Shown here: positions 63,109 to 63,350 of the stretch, in pieces
How the letters are laid out: each line of letters opens with the position of its first letter
Numbering within the stretch: position 1 is the stretch's first letter
Source of the DNA: Chlorobium sp.
Lineage (GTDB): Bacteria > Bacteroidota > Chlorobiia > Chlorobiales > Chlorobiaceae
Assembly: GCA_013203905.1 (NCBI GenBank)
Contig: JABMPC010000048.1
Coordinates: 1 to 63,350 of the forward strand
DNA: 63,350 nucleotides
Direction: 5' to 3'
Notes under the pieces: generated by a model
The model's database searches: none
Told to the model about the DNA's origin: nothing
The model's input: only the letters and a program-made list of their open reading frames with translations
Program-made: the position numbers and the translations under genes

Positions 63109-63350
63109 ATGCTTATGTCGGCAGTCATACTTCTCTCCGGCAGTCTTCTTGACCCGAATCCGGGTCTGATTTTCTGGACGGCCATTACCTTTGTGCTCGT
63201 CCTCCTTATCCTGAAAAAGATTGCATGGGGACCGATTCTCGGCGCTCTTGAAGAGCGGGAAAAAGGTATCCAGTCGTCCATTGACCGTGCATACGGGGCA
63301 AAGGAAGAGGCTGAGGCGATTCTTCGCCAGAACAAAGAAACTCTTGCAAA
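63109..63350 (+). CDS. atpF: F-type ATP synthase subunit b (5' part, cut by window end)
   Basis: The first 80 codons of the peripheral stalk subunit. One TM ([18 protein letters not shown]) near residues 19-36, then the basic/tether segment [19 protein letters not shown] and the start of the long helix. It starts 93 nt after atpE. The rest (and presumably atpH, atpA, atpG) lies beyond the window. Confidence 0.93.

Overview
The window is about 63 kb of chromosome from a green sulfur bacterium (Chlorobiaceae, Chlorobium/Pelodictyon type). The diagnostic genes are bchU (bacteriochlorophyllide C-20 methyltransferase of chlorosome pigments) and bchP (geranylgeranyl reductase). Supporting genes are a flavocytochrome c sulfide dehydrogenase pair, an F-type ATP synthase split into two loci with a very short epsilon subunit, and an archaeal-like family B DNA polymerase. 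I cannot fix the species from the sequence alone. I see no insertion sequence, prophage, CRISPR array or rRNA; the region is vertically inherited core genome.

Layout. 1-6760 (+): tRNA-Thr(CGT), atpD-atpC, an S66 peptidase, clpS, glyS, bchP, and a fusion of two small membrane domains otherwise typical of oxygenic phototrophs (Ycf49/DUF2499 plus DUF3593). 6766-11113 (-): rng-dapD-ctp. 11395-14410 (+): rnhB-yraN, then gyrB. 14399-20337 (-): secD-secF-surA and fccA-fccB. 20723-26480 (+): mnmG bracketed by two parS sites, the family B polymerase, and a flavodiiron protein. 26549-30914 (-): dnaA-dnaN-recF-dciA. 30915-31326: the probable replication origin, with DnaA boxes and an AT-rich stretch. 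31327-36129 (+): rpmH-rnpA-yidD-yidC, a PAP2 phosphatase and a TrmA/RumA-type methyltransferase. 36096-40571 (-): a NYN nuclease, chorismate mutase, mltG, pgk, rhomboid and ykvA. 40742-57335 (+): a compact division and cell wall (dcw) cluster from mraZ to ftsZ. 57361-58662 (+): an acetyl-CoA hydrolase/transferase family gene. 58772-60732 (-): pgeF and bchU. 60960-63350 (+): atpZ, an AtpI-like gene, atpB, atpE and the start of atpF.

How the genes work together. The centre is the replication-initiation neighbourhood: dnaA, dnaN, recF, the helicase-loader candidate dciA, gyrB and parS all lie within 19 kb of oriC. Genes next to oriC point away from it on both sides. The dcw cluster lies within 10-26 kb of oriC and makes lipid II and the FtsZ ring machinery. 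Its gene order is mraZ-rsmH-ftsL-ftsI-murE-murF-mraY-murD-ftsW-murG-murC-ftsQ-ftsA-ftsZ; ddl and murB are absent from the cluster. Energy genes (sulfide oxidation, both ATP synthase loci) and pigment genes (bchP, bchU) are interspersed.

The items most worth attention are the Ycf49-DUF3593 fusion translationally abutting bchP, the parS pair without parAB, a Lys in the FtsZ tubulin signature, the 10-bp-period MraZ operator over the mraZ start, and a recurring promoter geometry (TTG, 20 nt, TANNTTT-like) before several genes.
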